From: Pedobacter sp. ASV17
GTDB lineage: Bacteria; Bacteroidota; Bacteroidia; Sphingobacteriales; Sphingobacteriaceae
Assembly: GCF_016429065.1 (NCBI RefSeq)
Contig: NZ_JAELTX010000030.1
Span: 1-43,626, forward strand
Length of the DNA: 43,626 nucleotides
Direction of reading: 5' to 3'
The notes beneath the pieces are model-generated. The model was not told the origin of the DNA. It worked only from the letters and a program-made list of their open reading frames with translations, and made no database searches. Below, piece by piece: positions 6,987 to 18,475 of this stretch. Positions within the stretch are counted from its first letter, which is position 1. Every line of letters begins with the position of its first letter. A program made the translations under genes and the position numbers.

Positions 6987-7589
6987 ATGCGTCGTACCTA
7001 TTACCTTATATTTTTAATTACAAGCTTGGCATTTCAAGTTAAAGCGCAAAGCTCGTCGGCAGATTTGGCGCCTTATCGGCATCATATTGCCAATGACGAT
7101 CATCAGCTTTCTTTTTATACGATTTCTCCAGATCAATCTGTGGGTGCCATCAAACCTAATCGTAGCTATTACTGGTGGAGTGGCAAGCAAATACAAGTTA
7201 CCCAAGGCGGGTATAGTGGTAAACTACTTCACGGCGTTTTTACGGTTTATTATCTCAATAAGCAGCTTAAAGAGCAAGGTTCTTTTAAAAAGGGATTGAA
7301 AAACGGCGAGTGGAAGGAGTGGAATGAAAATGGAAAATTAACCTTAAGAACGAATTACTTTGAAGGCGTTGCCGATGGTAGCTTCTATAAATACAATGAT
7401 TTAGGGCAGTTACAAGAGCAAGGCACTTATAAGGGCGGAAAGATTAACGGAAAACTGAGCAAGTACGTAACTCCTGATAGTGCAGCCGTAACTAAGTACC
7501 GAAATGGCATATTGGTTCCAGAGAAAAAAGAGACAGGTGGCAAACCTTGGTGGAAGTTCTGGAAAAAGAAGGAAGCCAAACAGCAATAA
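6987..7589 (+). CDS. Exported MORN-repeat protein
   Basis: A 200-residue protein from the ATG at 6987, 1 nt after the previous stop. The signal peptide is residues 1-21 (ends FQVKAQ). Residues about 80-165 contain MORN-variant repeats of the form G-x-[FY]-x-x-G-x-x-[ND]-G-x-[WF]-x-x-[YW] (for example GSFKKGLKNGEWKEWNENGK). The tail is strongly basic and aromatic (KPWWKFWKKKEAKQQ) and could touch membrane or peptidoglycan. MORN-like repeats form flat beta sheets and mediate contacts in the periplasm or at the surface. A MORN protein is not a standard T2SS part, so it may be a lineage-specific accessory of this machine. Confidence 0.7.
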   Translation: MRRTYYLIFLITSLAFQVKAQSSSADLAPYRHHIANDDHQLSFYTISPDQSVGAIKPNRSYYWWSGKQIQVTQGGYSGKLLHGVFTVYYLNKQLKEQGSFKKGLKNGEWKEWNENGKLTLRTNYFEGVADGSFYKYNDLGQLQEQGTYKGGKINGKLSKYVTPDSAAVTKYRNGILVPEKKETGGKPWWKFWKKKEAKQQ

Positions 7590-7590
7590 C

Positions 7591-8817
7591 ATGCTAAAAG
7601 CTGGTGCCCTATATTTCTCTATTGTTATCGCCTTTTTTATTGCGGTAATTTCGGCTTCCCTGATTATGTTGGTGGCCCATTACCGAAACAGTTACCTTAA
7701 AGATATCCGCTATCAGCGCTTGCTCAACAACGTGAATTCTGGTGTAACGCTAGCTCTTAGCCAAACCAACCAAAGCGAGGCGCAAACTTTGGATTTATAC
7801 GGAAAGGGTACCGATAGTTTGGATGCTAAGCAAAGCTTTTGGGGCATTTACGAGCTGGTTCAACTGCAATCTTATATCCAACAAGATACCATTAAGAAAG
7901 CCTTTTTAATGGGCAAACAGCCCGATTCTATAAGCCTGTATCTTAGCGATGAAGATAGGCCCTTATCCATCAGTGGAAATACCCGTATTACGGGAGATGT
8001 ACAATTGCCCAAATCAGGGTTGAGACAGGCCTATGCCGAAGGAAAACCTTACACGGGTGAAAAGCTTATTTTCAGTGGCGAAATACAAAACAGTAACCGC
8101 GAGCTGCCCGCTATGGAGCAACAGGTATTAGATCAGATCATGGTTAATTTGAACCAAAAGGATTTTGGTAAAACTGAGCAGGTAAGCCACCTAAAAGTAT
8201 CTTTTCATCAGGAAACTAAACAACTCTATTTAGGTAAAGTAGCACGGTTAGAAAATGTGGATTTGCAGGGACGGATCATCTTGGTGAGTGATTCCATGAT
8301 TACCATTTCTTCTACTGCAATGTTGGCCGATGTTCAGATTTATGCCCCTGTAATTAGGGTAGAAAGTGGATTTAAAGGCCACTGCCAGTTATTTGCCAGT
8401 GATAGTTTATTGGTGTCTAACAAAGTGAATTTTAGCTACCCATCTGTTTTGGGAGTGTTAAGAACAGAACACTCGGGAGACCAACCAAAACTGGTGATAG
8501 GGGATGAGGTAAATGTGGAGGGCCTTATTTTTAGTTACGAGAAGAAACGCAGCCCCCAACAAACCTTGGTAAGCTTGGGTAAAAAAACCAAAGTAAAGGG
8601 CGAAGTGATTTGCACAGGTTTGTTAAAACTAGAAAAAGAGGTACAGATTAAAGGTAAAGTGGCTTGCAACCGTTTCATTATGAAAACCACGCAAACCTTA
8701 TACGAGAATTTTTTGATAGATGTTACTTTTAATCATAAAGCAAGGAGCAAGTATTATTTAAGTGCTGCCTTGTTTGGTAAAAAGCGAGAAAATAAAGTGC
8801 TGAAATGGTTAAACTGA
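7591..8817 (+). CDS. Membrane-anchored beta-rich protein, possible GspK/PilX-like component
   Basis: A 408-residue protein from the ATG at 7591, 1 nt after the previous stop; the longer frame from 7504 overlaps the MORN gene and is rejected. It has one N-terminal transmembrane helix (about residues 5-30, followed by AHYRNSYLK), then a long periplasmic region. Residues about 240-385 look like a polymer-forming beta helix: short repeats with G-x-[VI]-x-x-x-x-x-[IV], such as LQGRIILVSDSMITIS and VKGEVICTGLLKLEKEVQ. It sits where a T2SS operon would carry the large minor pseudopilin GspK and overlaps the following pseudopilin by 13 nt. It lacks a prepilin cleavage motif, so it is not a true pseudopilin. 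Confidence 0.6.
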   Translation: MLKAGALYFSIVIAFFIAVISASLIMLVAHYRNSYLKDIRYQRLLNNVNSGVTLALSQTNQSEAQTLDLYGKGTDSLDAKQSFWGIYELVQLQSYIQQDTIKKAFLMGKQPDSISLYLSDEDRPLSISGNTRITGDVQLPKSGLRQAYAEGKPYTGEKLIFSGEIQNSNRELPAMEQQVLDQIMVNLNQKDFGKTEQVSHLKVSFHQETKQLYLGKVARLENVDLQGRIILVSDSMITISSTAMLADVQIYAPVIRVESGFKGHCQLFASDSLLVSNKVNFSYPSVLGVLRTEHSGDQPKLVIGDEVNVEGLIFSYEKKRSPQQTLVSLGKKTKVKGEVICTGLLKLEKEVQIKGKVACNRFIMKTTQTLYENFLIDVTFNHKARSKYYLSAALFGKKRENKVLKWLN

Positions 8818-9167
8818 TCCGCAAAAAACTAGAAGGTTCCACCTTAATAGAGGTACTGATTGCCATGGTAATTATTGTGGTGATTTTTACGATTGCTATG
8901 CAGGTGTTTTCCAATGTGATGCAAACAGGCGTGTCGTTCAGGAATATTAAAGTGCAAAACCAAATGATGGCCATTGCACAAGAGGTAAAGGAAACAGGGA
9001 TAGTGCCGCAGGAAACGTTAATGATTGATAGCATTTCATACGAGTTGAAAGTGGCTGACGAAGGATCAGCAGGTTTGCCTGAGCTGGAGATCTCTGCTAC
9101 GCAAGCTGGCCAAAAATTAGGAGAATTTAGGTGTTTGATTAAGCAAAAGGGCCATGAAGAAAATTAA
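8805..9167 (+). CDS. Minor pseudopilin, GspI-like
   Basis: A 120-residue protein with a class III prepilin signal: a short basic leader (MVKLIRKKLEG), predicted cleavage after Gly11, then STLIEVLIAMVIIVVIF with the invariant Glu at mature position 5 and a hydrophobic helix. Behind the helix is a short domain of about 80 residues. Size and position after the GspK-like gene and before a second pseudopilin suggest the GspI role in the pseudopilus tip. It overlaps both neighbours (13 and 14 nt), so it is firmly part of the operon and should be processed by the peptidase encoded at 33220. Confidence 0.8.
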   Translation: MVKLIRKKLEGSTLIEVLIAMVIIVVIFTIAMQVFSNVMQTGVSFRNIKVQNQMMAIAQEVKETGIVPQETLMIDSISYELKVADEGSAGLPELEISATQAGQKLGEFRCLIKQKGHEEN

Positions 9168-9624
9168 TGCCTACACCCTAATGGAAGTTACCGTAGCCAT
9201 GCTGCTTTCGGCAATCTGTATAGCTATTGCTTATTCGGCCTTTGACATTATTGGGAATTACTATCGAACTTTTCAGCAAAAAAATGAAAAGGCTGATGCC
9301 CTGCTTTCTATCCGAGAAGTGCTCAGCAAAGATTTTCAAAAATCGAAATTGGTGATGAACACTGCAGATGGAATCTTGTTGGAGCAAGATAGCGTAAACA
9401 TCAACTATGTTTTTGAGGCAGACCGCATCCTCAGGCAAATCCCTTCCCTGCGAACAGACACTTTTAAGGTGGTTTGGAAAGACAAATATGTTGGTTTTGA
9501 AGGCAATGAAATCTTGGAGCCCGATACCATTGACCTCTTAAGACTGAAGATTACTTTAGATCAGCATAGTTTGGTGCCCTTAACTTTTTACAAGCACTAC
9601 AGTGCCCAAAATTTATTTCAATAG
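9154..9624 (+). CDS. Minor pseudopilin, GspJ-like
   Basis: A 156-residue protein with leader MKKINA, predicted cleavage after Ala6, then YTLMEVTVAMLLSAICIAIA with Glu at mature position 5. Ala in place of Gly at the cleavage site is shared with the major pseudopilin at 32804 (KA before YTLTE). The soluble domain of about 120 residues has the length expected for a minor pseudopilin such as GspJ or GspH. It starts inside the end of the previous pseudopilin gene (14 nt overlap) and ends 2 nt before the GspF gene. Confidence 0.75.
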   Translation: MKKINAYTLMEVTVAMLLSAICIAIAYSAFDIIGNYYRTFQQKNEKADALLSIREVLSKDFQKSKLVMNTADGILLEQDSVNINYVFEADRILRQIPSLRTDTFKVVWKDKYVGFEGNEILEPDTIDLLRLKITLDQHSLVPLTFYKHYSAQNLFQ

Positions 9625-9626
9625 CC

Positions 9627-10769
9627 ATGCCTAGTATCGATATATCCAACTACCCGAGCCCAAAAAAGCAGCCTAAAAAGCAGCAAAGCGGCAATTCTAT
9701 ATTGGAACTGCTCAATAAAGACATCAGCTTTGGCGATGGGCAACTGTCTGATAAAAAGAAGGAAGCCTTTTATCACGAACTGGGCACTTTGGTGAGGTCG
9801 GGTATTGCCTTAAAATCAGCCTTGGAGCTTACGGCCAGTTCCTATACACAATCAAAAGACAAAGAACTGTTTGATACCATACAGGCCGAAGTTATTGCGG
9901 GAAGTTCGTTGTCGGAAGCCCTTAAACAGCAAGGCAAATTCAGTAGCTATGAATACCATAGCGTGCGTATTGGGGAGGAAACAGGTCGTTTGGCAGAGGT
10001 GTTGACAGAGTTAGGTAAATATTATAAATGCAAGATCAGTCAGCGTAGGAAAATTATAGGGGCCATTACGTACCCGATGCTGGTGTTAAGTACCTCGTTT
10101 GCAGCCATCTTTTTCATGATCAAATTTGTGGTGCCCATGTTTGCCGACGTGTTCAAGCGTTTTGGCGGCAAGCTGCCCTACATCACCTCGCTCATTGTGA
10201 GTTTCTCCGATTGGTTCGATAAATATATTTACGTGATCATTTTGATCCCTTTAGCACTGGTAGCTTTTTACTTGTTGAACAAAAATAAAACTTGGTTTAA
10301 AAAATGGTCATCAACGGTATTGTTGCGCATTCCCATTGTGGGCGAAATATTGAAAAAGATTTACCTGGCCCGTTTTGCTAATACCATGCGTTTACTCACC
10401 GGAACCAATACTCCGCTACTAAAAGCAATGGAAATGGTGCGTCAAATGATTTCCTTTTATCCCATTGAGCAGTCGCTCATAGCAGCCGAAAAGGATATTT
10501 TATTGGGGAGTACGCTTTCCAAAGCTTTATCCAAACATGAGTTTTATCCCACTAAGTTCGTGCAGATGATCAAGATTGCCGAAGAGGTGAACAAGCTGGA
10601 GTATTTCTTTGAGCAATTGGCAGGGCAGTACACCGAAGAGGTAGAGTATAAGACCAATGCCATTAGTGGTTTGTTGGAACCTTTAATCATCATCTTTTTA
10701 GGCTTGGCAGTAGGGGTAATTCTCATTGCCATGTATTTGCCAATGTTCCAAATGAGCAATAGTTTTTAA
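9627..10769 (+). CDS. gspF: Type II secretion inner-membrane platform protein GspF/PilC
   Basis: A 380-residue protein with two T2SF domains (about residues 46-170 and 245-370). Each has the pattern of a helical bundle then a hydrophobic segment. RIGEETGRLAEVL near residues 113-125 is the typical family motif, with the matching IKIAEEVNKLEYFF in the second domain. Three transmembrane helices are visible (about 138-170, 199-217 and 347-372). In the family it forms the platform that couples GspE to pseudopilus growth. The first 40 residues are a low-complexity Ser/Pro/Lys/Gln stretch. It is the last gene of the first half of the system; its ATPase partner is 23 kb away at 33763. Confidence 0.9.
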   Translation: MPSIDISNYPSPKKQPKKQQSGNSILELLNKDISFGDGQLSDKKKEAFYHELGTLVRSGIALKSALELTASSYTQSKDKELFDTIQAEVIAGSSLSEALKQQGKFSSYEYHSVRIGEETGRLAEVLTELGKYYKCKISQRRKIIGAITYPMLVLSTSFAAIFFMIKFVVPMFADVFKRFGGKLPYITSLIVSFSDWFDKYIYVIILIPLALVAFYLLNKNKTWFKKWSSTVLLRIPIVGEILKKIYLARFANTMRLLTGTNTPLLKAMEMVRQMISFYPIEQSLIAAEKDILLGSTLSKALSKHEFYPTKFVQMIKIAEEVNKLEYFFEQLAGQYTEEVEYKTNAISGLLEPLIIIFLGLAVGVILIAMYLPMFQMSNSF

Positions 10770-10848
10770 TCTGTTTATGAGGATAAATATATTCTTAGTT
10801 TGATAAAGAAACAGGCGAATAATCTTTTGTAAAGAATTTATGAAGCCA

Positions 10849-10879
10849 TTGAAACTATGAAGATAGTTGTGTATTTTGG
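10849..10879 (+). promoter_or_regulatory. Candidate promoter of RHS operon 1
   Basis: TTG at 10849-10851, 20 nt, then TATTTTGG at 10872-10879. This is close to the Bacteroidota -33 TTG / -7 TAnnTTTG arrangement and has the same 20-nt spacing as the candidate at 19382-19412. It stands 27 nt before the chosen start of the RHS gene. Confidence 0.4.
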
Positions 10880-10905
10880 CAAAAAAAATATCTATATTAA
10901 CCGTA

Positions 10906-13863
10906 ATGAACTACTCTAGAATCAAGGGAAGAATCCTTCTCTTTTTGGTGCTCTTATCTGCTCAAGGAATGGCACAAAACCTTCCAAATGTTATTCCCCC
11001 ATCACCGCAAACAACGGAATTGAATAAGTATATAGATTTTCCTGTGAATCTAAGTACGGGTGTTCCCGAAATATCTATTCCACTGTATACTATCAAGACA
11101 AAGGGAATCGAAATTCCCATTACATTAAACTATCATGCTTCTGGAATAAAACATGGACAGAGCGACGGAGATGTAGGGGTAGGCTGGAGCTTGAGCTGCA
11201 ATTATCGGGTGTCTAGAACTATTTATGGTCATGCCGATGCTGGCAATATTGAAATGAGTCCTACTTACTATCAGAGCCAAATCCAGTACTATGATAATAA
11301 TTTGCCATTTCCATTCTTAATTAGTGGCAGTGTGACTATTAATGATCGCCATCTTCTTTACCCCTATATGAACAGAGACAAGTTTTTCAGGAGGTTTATT
11401 GCTAATTATGTTGAAGATCTTCAGTCCCCAAGTACATCAGAACCATTATTAGATGGTGAGTATGATCATTTTAATTATAGTATCGCAAATGGCGGAGGTA
11501 AGTTTATTATAAGTAATCGGGCATACAAGACTATTAGTGAAATCAATCCCACCAATAACAAATTTAATTATCTAGAAGGGACTGCATCTAATAATGCTGC
11601 ATCTGGAATAATCGGTTTCAGCATCAAGGATGTAAACCAGAATACCTATGGTTTTGGAGAACAGGTTGATAAGTTAGGTTTGAAGGTTTTGGAAACGAAT
11701 ATTGCATCACTAGACCGAAAAAATATTACAGCGTGGGCATTAACCGATATAGATACTAAATTTGGGGAGAAAATTAAATTTAGCTATAAAAATAAGGTCA
11801 CCAGTAGTAAATATCAAAAACGTGTAGATATCAATATAATTGAGGCTAGCCCTACTAGTGCAAGTCAATGGGAACATATTGTAGACGAGGAAGGAAAAAG
11901 CAATAATTATTCCAATTTTTTCCTTAAATCAATAAAAACAGCAAATGAAAGTATCGAGTTTGCTGATACTCAAACAGGAAATAGGATTAAACAGATCAAT
12001 ATTGTTGATTCCCTAACCAATACACTGATAAAACGTATCGAATTTTATTATCATGACCTTAATTTTCTGATGCATGGGTATTCTTTCTTGGATTCTATTA
12101 AGATTTTTGACAAAAATCTTAACGGATTCCAAAAATATAGTTTTACTTATTACGAGGCGGATGCCGGTGTACTGGTGCCTGATCAATGGGGTTATAACAA
12201 GATAGTGCCAACAGGGTATTCAAAAGAAGTATTGCATACCGAGTTGGGTAATGATTTTGCTCGTCCTTCAGGTTCTGAGTACACTTCCAATCGGATAGTT
12301 GGAAAAGTTAGTGACAGTTACGCTGGTTATCTCGGAAATAGGGCGGAAAACCTAAATCCAGAAATTTTTTCTTTAAAGCGTGTTTCTTATCCTACAGGTG
12401 GTTATACAATTTATGAATATGAACCCCATAAGGTTGGGGCAACCTATCTAGGTGGGATTCGCATCAAATCAATTAGTCGTTTTGACGGCATCAATCCGTT
12501 TGGCTATCCAATCTTAAGATTAAAACGGTGGTACACTTATGGTGGAGGCGTTAGTGGTTTTCCTCTAGACTCAAGACAGTTTAGAAATGAGTACCCTTTT
12601 TTTCAAATGGATTTGGAAAAAAGAGGTGTAACTTATTCTACTAATTATTTTGGGGATCGAACAGATATGGAAGATGCAGTGTACTATACCCAAGTTGCTG
12701 AAACTACTACGTCAGATGAGGGTCAAAATGGTAAAGCGGTTTACTATTATGAAAATGCATATACAACTGCACACGAAGAACCATTATCTGTAAGTATTAA
12801 TGGTGGTTTTTTTCAATATTATCAGTATGGACCAAGTCATATTTTGCGATATAATCATTGGAAAAAACCTGTGCTGTCAAAAAAAGAGATTTATTCCAGT
12901 ACAAATAGGGTTCTAAAAAAGGAAACTTATCATTATGATCATATTAGTCAATCTTTTACAGGATTGAAAGTAAAGCCTTTTGCGAAAATAGGTGGTGTTT
13001 TTGACGAATTCTTTCCATACTATTATGCTAAAATTTCCTCGATTTATAAACATAGACTTTATACTGTAGAGACAGGGAAGTCGCTTCTTTTTTCTAAGGA
13101 CGAAACTGTTTACACAGAGAATGATTCGCTCAAAGTGACAACAGGGTATACCTACAATAACCTAGATCAGGTGATCAAGGAAACTACTGTTAACAGTAAG
13201 GGCCAAACCGTAGAGAAGAGTACTTTATATCCGGCAGATACCCCGTATGACTATCTTTCCAGCCGCCTGCTGCAGGCCAACGATGTGAATAAGGTGCTCG
13301 AGGAAACGGTAAAGGTAGATAACGAAATAGTGGGTCAGACTATCAACCAGTACAATGAATTGCCTGGAGAAATATTTGTTTCCGATAGGGTAAAACGTTA
13401 TAATACAGCTACTCAACTACAAGAGGATGGGATCATTTTCCATAGGTATGATGCCAAGGGAAATATATTGAGCCTTTCCAAGGCCAATGATATAGTGTTC
13501 AACTATTTATGGAGCTACGGATCCAAGCTGCCCATTGCCGAAATCAAGGGGCTCAATTACCAAACAATAGAGAATATGCTTGGGACTACCGCCATCCAAG
13601 AATTTAGTGGACGGGTAAAACCTACCAAAGCCGAAATAGATAGCTTTCTTGCACCAATCCGCAATGCCATCAACGCAGGAACGCTGAAAGATATAGAAGT
13701 CAGTTCCTTCAGCCATGACCCTTTGCTGGGTATAAAGAGCCAGACCGATTCACGTGGTAAGTCAACCTACTACGAATATGATGCCTTTGGGCGTTTAAGC
13801 CTGCTCAAAGATGATAACGGAGCGATAACGAGGAAAATAGATTATAACTACAGGAATCATTAA
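10906..13863 (+). CDS. RHS-locus N-terminal shell protein, exported (operon 1, gene 1)
   Basis: A 985-residue protein. The ATG at 10906 is chosen because it gives a clean Sec signal peptide (cleavage after about Ala23, GMAQN). After it comes the start typical of Bacteroidota RHS-associated proteins: [20 protein letters not shown], then [16 protein letters not shown] and GWSLSCN. The middle is long and beta-rich. Clear YD repeats appear only near the end ([18 protein letters not shown]). It has no RHS core and no toxin tip; those are in the next gene, which starts 8 nt later. I infer that the two proteins together build one RHS cocoon, this one giving the N-terminal half. The gene replaces the position where the secretion operon would continue. 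Confidence 0.8.
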   Translation: MNYSRIKGRILLFLVLLSAQGMAQNLPNVIPPSPQTTELNKYIDFPVNLSTGVPEISIPLYTIKTKGIEIPITLNYHASGIKHGQSDGDVGVGWSLSCNYRVSRTIYGHADAGNIEMSPTYYQSQIQYYDNNLPFPFLISGSVTINDRHLLYPYMNRDKFFRRFIANYVEDLQSPSTSEPLLDGEYDHFNYSIANGGGKFIISNRAYKTISEINPTNNKFNYLEGTASNNAASGIIGFSIKDVNQNTYGFGEQVDKLGLKVLETNIASLDRKNITAWALTDIDTKFGEKIKFSYKNKVTSSKYQKRVDINIIEASPTSASQWEHIVDEEGKSNNYSNFFLKSIKTANESIEFADTQTGNRIKQINIVDSLTNTLIKRIEFYYHDLNFLMHGYSFLDSIKIFDKNLNGFQKYSFTYYEADAGVLVPDQWGYNKIVPTGYSKEVLHTELGNDFARPSGSEYTSNRIVGKVSDSYAGYLGNRAENLNPEIFSLKRVSYPTGGYTIYEYEPHKVGATYLGGIRIKSISRFDGINPFGYPILRLKRWYTYGGGVSGFPLDSRQFRNEYPFFQMDLEKRGVTYSTNYFGDRTDMEDAVYYTQVAETTTSDEGQNGKAVYYYENAYTTAHEEPLSVSINGGFFQYYQYGPSHILRYNHWKKPVLSKKEIYSSTNRVLKKETYHYDHISQSFTGLKVKPFAKIGGVFDEFFPYYYAKISSIYKHRLYTVETGKSLLFSKDETVYTENDSLKVTTGYTYNNLDQVIKETTVNSKGQTVEKSTLYPADTPYDYLSSRLLQANDVNKVLEETVKVDNEIVGQTINQYNELPGEIFVSDRVKRYNTATQLQEDGIIFHRYDAKGNILSLSKANDIVFNYLWSYGSKLPIAEIKGLNYQTIENMLGTTAIQEFSGRVKPTKAEIDSFLAPIRNAINAGTLKDIEVSSFSHDPLLGIKSQTDSRGKSTYYEYDAFGRLSLLKDDNGAITRKIDYNYRNH

Positions 13864-13871
13864 TATCTACC

Positions 13872-16800
13872 ATGAGCAAATTAAATATGATGAAAAGAAA
13901 TTTTACCTGTATGCAATCTGGCTTCTTTGAAAAAGCCATCCGAGGTTTTATCTATCTATTTTTATTGGCCCCGTTTCTTTGTTTCGGACAGACGGGTACA
14001 TCGTTTTCAAATCCCATCGAATTAGGCTCGATAACCTCGTATATGCCCCAGAATTATCTAATGGACAGTTCTTTTGAAGGACAGTACGGCAATGTTTATG
14101 GTAATTCTTCTCCAGATGTGGTGCAAAGGTTCACGGTTACAGGGAATTCAAACCTCGAACTCTATATGTACGCTTCTGTAGGAAGCAGGATTTATATTTT
14201 AGATCAACAACTTAATCAAGTATCGGTCAGTTATTTTACCCCTTCTTCTAGCTATAATAGTTTAAATCTGGCAGCGGGGACCTATTTCTTGGTACATGAA
14301 GCCGATGTGTTAAACGTTGGCGAGCAGGTTGTGATAGAAATCAATTTTTATGTTAATGATAACAGTGGGATTGTAAAACCTATTGCCGGAAATAATTTAA
14401 ATAGCCCGATTGTTATCCCAAACAACCCGGGTGGTTCTATCTCTTTTACTGATTTAAGGAGTTTTGATTCGCTATTTGGCTATGGTAATGACTATCCTGC
14501 AAGCACTGATGATGATATTTATTATCGGTTTGAGCTTTCACAAAGAACCAGTATTAAGGTCCTTAGGGATGAAGTATATTTCTTTGGAAGCTATTCACTG
14601 AATCTTTTGAACTCGGCTGGAATAAATATATATTCAACAACTACCTACGACGGGATTATAGATACTGTTCTTGATCCTGGAATATATTATCTGGTGGTTG
14701 ACGGTACGGGACTTAGTATGGGTGGAAATTATCATATCAAGGTACAGACCGGCAAAAGCCCTACCGAGGGTACCGGACTGACAGACGCTATCCTGATTGG
14801 TAACTATGCCCTCGGCGGTTCCTATAGTTATCACGACAATCGGAACAATGCAAGCGTTGAGGGTTATGGCAATGGTATGGGACAGCCTAGCGATGATATT
14901 TATTATAAATTGATTATTGGCAATACTGCTACCGTAACAGCTTCACTCTGTGGTTCAAATTTCGATACCTATCTCTATCTGTTAAATTCGAGCGGAACGG
15001 TAATCCAAAGCAATAACGATAACGGCCCATCATGTACGGGACTACAGTCCTCTTTATTGGCCACTAATCTTGCTCCCGGTACTTATTATATTGTTGCCGA
15101 AGGCAATGGCACAGCCTCGGGTAATGTCAATCTGTATGTATCTACGCAAATGCAGGGCAGTTCTGATCCCGTTGCCAATTTATTACCGATCAGTGTAACA
15201 AGTACAGAGAACTATATCCTGAACAGAACGGTTTTGGCCGATAATATTACCACCGAGCAACAGTTGGCCAGTCTTCCTAGAAATTCAATTCGGGCAGATG
15301 TTACCTATTTCGATGGACTGGGCAGAGCTATACAGCAAATCGCCATCAGTGCCTCGCCAACAGGAAAGGATATTGTAACACCTATAGGCTATGATTCCTT
15401 TGGCAGGGAAGATAAGAAATACCTTCCCTATGAAGCAGCCACGGGTGGAGCTTCTCCTTCGGGAAGTATGCGTACAGATGCCCTTGCCCAAGTATATACC
15501 AACAGTGCACAGTATCAGTTTTATCAACAAGATCAAACTTCTATACCCAAAATTCCAAATCCTTACACACAGCAGGTGTTTGAGGCTTCGCCATTGGATA
15601 GGGTATTGGAAACCGCCTCGCCAGGTAAGATTTGGGAAGTGGGTAAAGGGCATACCGTAGAGACTACCTATGGGCTTAATAGCGCAGCTGAAATCAGAAA
15701 ATGGAACATTACGCTCAGTGGGATCGCCAATACAGGCGCATCCACTGGCGGGCAATATTATCCTGCTGGCCAACTGTACAAAAATATCCTACACGATGAA
15801 CAGGGGAATATGGTAATTGAGTATAAGGATAAAGAAGGTAGGATTATTTGTAAGAAAGTGCAGGACGGAGGAAGTACCACTAGTCCTACATATGTCACTA
15901 CCGATTATATTTATGACCGTTTTGGTAATTTGGCCTATGTGATACCACCGGCTTTGGAGAGTTTGACTTCCTTTACGGAAACAGATGCCAGTTTTCTCAA
16001 TTACATTTATGCCTATCACTACGATGGAAGGAATAGGCAGATTGAAAAGAAAATCCCGGGCAGTGGTTGGACATATATTGTATACAATACGGCAGACCGA
16101 CCAATTTATGTACAGGATGCTTCACACAGGGAAAGGGCGGGCGGCCCAGTATGGTCTTTCCTAAAATATGACCGTTTGGGTAGAACTATCATTAAAGGGG
16201 AAATTACCTCTTCTCAAAATAGGGAGGCGCTACAAAATGCGACCAATAATACACTAAAGCCAACGGGTACATTGGAGCTTTATGAAAGTAGAGACAATGC
16301 CCAGCAGCTAGGTTATACCGATGGTTCTTATCCACAGCATACTAGTTCGGGTGTTAGCATATTGACGGTAAATTATTACGACCGTTACGACTTTTTGGGC
16401 ATACCTGTAATTGCGGGAAAAGCAACGATAAATAGTTTTAGGGTCCCTAATGGCACAGCAATAGAAAGCAGCCAGACCAATGGATTCGCTACCGCTTCAT
16501 TAACTAGCATTTTGGGAACAAGCAATCTGCTATTGTCCGAAATTTTGTACGACCAAAAGGGGAGGGTAAGCACCGTATTGACCGAACATCAACTGAACGG
16601 TATTGATGAGGTAACCAACAGCTATAATTTTGCGGGGGAGCTTTTGACCACCAATAGAAAGCATTATAAAGACAATGCATTGGTTTTAAACATAGCCAAA
16701 CAGCAGGTTTACGATCATGTTGGCCGTTTAGTTATGCTTAGCGAACAAATTAATCAGCAAACACCTTCAGTAACCAAATATAACTATAATGCTATAGGGC

Positions 16801-18470
16801 AGATGGAAACCAAACAGGTAGGTGGTCAATCAATTGTTCAAAACTATAATGCAAGGGGCTGGCTTGCCAAATCATCATCACCATTATTTAGTTTTTCACT
16901 TTACTATGATAGGCCTACCGATTTATCCAGAGCGCAGTACAATGGCAATATCTCTGAACAGATTTGGGTAACGGGAGGAGAGTTTACTCCTCACCAATAT
17001 GGCTATACCTACGATAGAGCGAACAGGTTACAGATTGGCATCAGTGATGAAGGACATGGCGAAACCCTTACGTACGACAAAATGGGTAACATTACCAACC
17101 TTGTGCGTTCCGGCCAGCCACATCTTCCGGGTGGGGTGGGGACATTTGCATATAATTATGGCAGTTCTGGTAATCAACTGCAAAGTTTTACTAATAACAG
17201 TAACTACAGCAGAAGCTTTCAGTACAATGGTTTTGGTAGTGTTGTGGCCGATGGGCATATCAAAATGTCGTATAATGAACTAAACTTGCCAAGCCAGGTA
17301 ACCGATAACAATAATATGCCGAAAGTTAGCTATCTTTATAATGCGCTGGGAGCAAAGCTGACCAAGCAGTCGCAAGCTGAGGTACGACAGTACATTGGTG
17401 GGATTGAATATGTAGTCAATGGCTCTAGTGCAGCAATAGATCTTTTACATGTTGAAGGGGGGATAGCCAGAAGGAATGGCATCACATATCAGTACGAGTA
17501 TTTCCTGAAGGATCATTTGGGGAATACGCGTATAGTATACAACAATATGGGGTTAGTGCTACAGCAAACGGATTATCTACCATTTGGAATGGAAATTAAT
17601 CGTAAAATAAGTGCCCCTAAAATTAATTATACCTACAATGGCAAGGAGTTACAGGAGGAGCTGGGACAGTATGACTATGGTGCAAGGTTCTATGATCCAG
17701 TGATTGGTAGATGGAATGTAGTAGACCCCTTAACAGAACAGATGCGCAGGCATAGTCCATATAATTATGCTTTTAATAACCCAATCAGATTTGTTGATCC
17801 TGACGGCATGGCACCTGTTGATGATTATTTTATTAGAAAAGACGGTACTATAAGGGTTGTAGAAACTGAGGATGAATTTGATAAGTTCTATCTGGAAAAA
17901 TCAGCAACTACCACGGTAGAAGGAGCAACAACTACAACGATTAGGAAGTATGAGTATGTGACACAGCTTGTTAAAAATGAAAATGATCTACTCCAATTAC
18001 ATTCTGAGTTTGCTTTTAACTCTCAAGATGAATCTAGGTCTTTTGCGTTTACGGTTAAAAGTGGTAATGAAAATAATGCTTATATCAGAGGAGATGCAGC
18101 TGCGGCGCTTTTTGGAGCACTTTCTGAAGCTAATGTAAAGGATTTAACAATTAATGGTTTTAGTCTGTCGGACGGAACTTCACCTTCTCCAAGTGTATCT
18201 CATAAACAAGGTAAAAATGGAGATTTGAGATATTTAAATACAGATAAATCGGGAGGTGCCACACTTATTGGGGATAGTAATATGGATTGGGATAGGCAAA
18301 GTACCCTCAATAATAGCCTGTATAAATATGGATGGAAAGATATGATTTCTGAAAAAAGAAGCGATGGAACATTACTACCACACGCAAGTTCTGCCACAAG
18401 TAGGGGCATTAAAACAAATCATCGTAACCATTTACATTTACAGGGCTTTAAACCTAACTTAACTAACTAA
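13872..18470 (+). CDS. RHS polymorphic toxin with LAS/M15-like peptidase tip (operon 1, gene 2)
   Basis: A 1532-residue protein. A long signal peptide (about 1-40) is followed by three domains resembling PPC bacterial pre-peptidase domains (about 45-165, 175-295 and 300-430). A DUF6443-like segment (about 445-530, [10 protein letters not shown]) and many RHS/YD repeats come next. The RHS core is at about 1254-1312 ([20 protein letters not shown] to [12 protein letters not shown]). The tip after DPDG has [12 protein letters not shown]: His1444 and Asp1451 fit H-x2-G-x3-D of LAS metallopeptidases (VanX/VanY/MepA class). [10 protein letters not shown] (His1517, 1520, 1522) fits the C-terminal zinc His motif. 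A peptidoglycan peptidase is therefore the likely toxin activity. The neighbour at 18476 is the likely immunity gene. Confidence 0.8.
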   Translation: MSKLNMMKRNFTCMQSGFFEKAIRGFIYLFLLAPFLCFGQTGTSFSNPIELGSITSYMPQNYLMDSSFEGQYGNVYGNSSPDVVQRFTVTGNSNLELYMYASVGSRIYILDQQLNQVSVSYFTPSSSYNSLNLAAGTYFLVHEADVLNVGEQVVIEINFYVNDNSGIVKPIAGNNLNSPIVIPNNPGGSISFTDLRSFDSLFGYGNDYPASTDDDIYYRFELSQRTSIKVLRDEVYFFGSYSLNLLNSAGINIYSTTTYDGIIDTVLDPGIYYLVVDGTGLSMGGNYHIKVQTGKSPTEGTGLTDAILIGNYALGGSYSYHDNRNNASVEGYGNGMGQPSDDIYYKLIIGNTATVTASLCGSNFDTYLYLLNSSGTVIQSNNDNGPSCTGLQSSLLATNLAPGTYYIVAEGNGTASGNVNLYVSTQMQGSSDPVANLLPISVTSTENYILNRTVLADNITTEQQLASLPRNSIRADVTYFDGLGRAIQQIAISASPTGKDIVTPIGYDSFGREDKKYLPYEAATGGASPSGSMRTDALAQVYTNSAQYQFYQQDQTSIPKIPNPYTQQVFEASPLDRVLETASPGKIWEVGKGHTVETTYGLNSAAEIRKWNITLSGIANTGASTGGQYYPAGQLYKNILHDEQGNMVIEYKDKEGRIICKKVQDGGSTTSPTYVTTDYIYDRFGNLAYVIPPALESLTSFTETDASFLNYIYAYHYDGRNRQIEKKIPGSGWTYIVYNTADRPIYVQDASHRERAGGPVWSFLKYDRLGRTIIKGEITSSQNREALQNATNNTLKPTGTLELYESRDNAQQLGYTDGSYPQHTSSGVSILTVNYYDRYDFLGIPVIAGKATINSFRVPNGTAIESSQTNGFATASLTSILGTSNLLLSEILYDQKGRVSTVLTEHQLNGIDEVTNSYNFAGELLTTNRKHYKDNALVLNIAKQQVYDHVGRLVMLSEQINQQTPSVTKYNYNAIGQMETKQVGGQSIVQNYNARGWLAKSSSPLFSFSLYYDRPTDLSRAQYNGNISEQIWVTGGEFTPHQYGYTYDRANRLQIGISDEGHGETLTYDKMGNITNLVRSGQPHLPGGVGTFAYNYGSSGNQLQSFTNNSNYSRSFQYNGFGSVVADGHIKMSYNELNLPSQVTDNNNMPKVSYLYNALGAKLTKQSQAEVRQYIGGIEYVVNGSSAAIDLLHVEGGIARRNGITYQYEYFLKDHLGNTRIVYNNMGLVLQQTDYLPFGMEINRKISAPKINYTYNGKELQEELGQYDYGARFYDPVIGRWNVVDPLTEQMRRHSPYNYAFNNPIRFVDPDGMAPVDDYFIRKDGTIRVVETEDEFDKFYLEKSATTTVEGATTTTIRKYEYVTQLVKNENDLLQLHSEFAFNSQDESRSFAFTVKSGNENNAYIRGDAAAALFGALSEANVKDLTINGFSLSDGTSPSPSVSHKQGKNGDLRYLNTDKSGGATLIGDSNMDWDRQSTLNNSLYKYGWKDMISEKRSDGTLLPHASSATSRGIKTNHRNHLHLQGFKPNLTN

Positions 18471-18475
18471 GTAGT

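Noticed and set aside
7591..8817. True GspK pseudopilin
   Set aside because: Right place in the operon, but there is no G/A-x4-E prepilin cleavage motif before the hydrophobic helix.
10867..10905. Upstream TTG start of the first RHS shell gene
   Set aside because: It would put 13 residues before a perfect signal peptide and begin inside the candidate -7 element; the ATG at 10906 fits better.
15285..15773. Open frame of 162 codons on the minus strand
   Set aside because: It lies fully inside the RHS toxin gene; the plus-strand frame has clear DUF6443/RHS sequence, and the minus product has no recognisable pattern.
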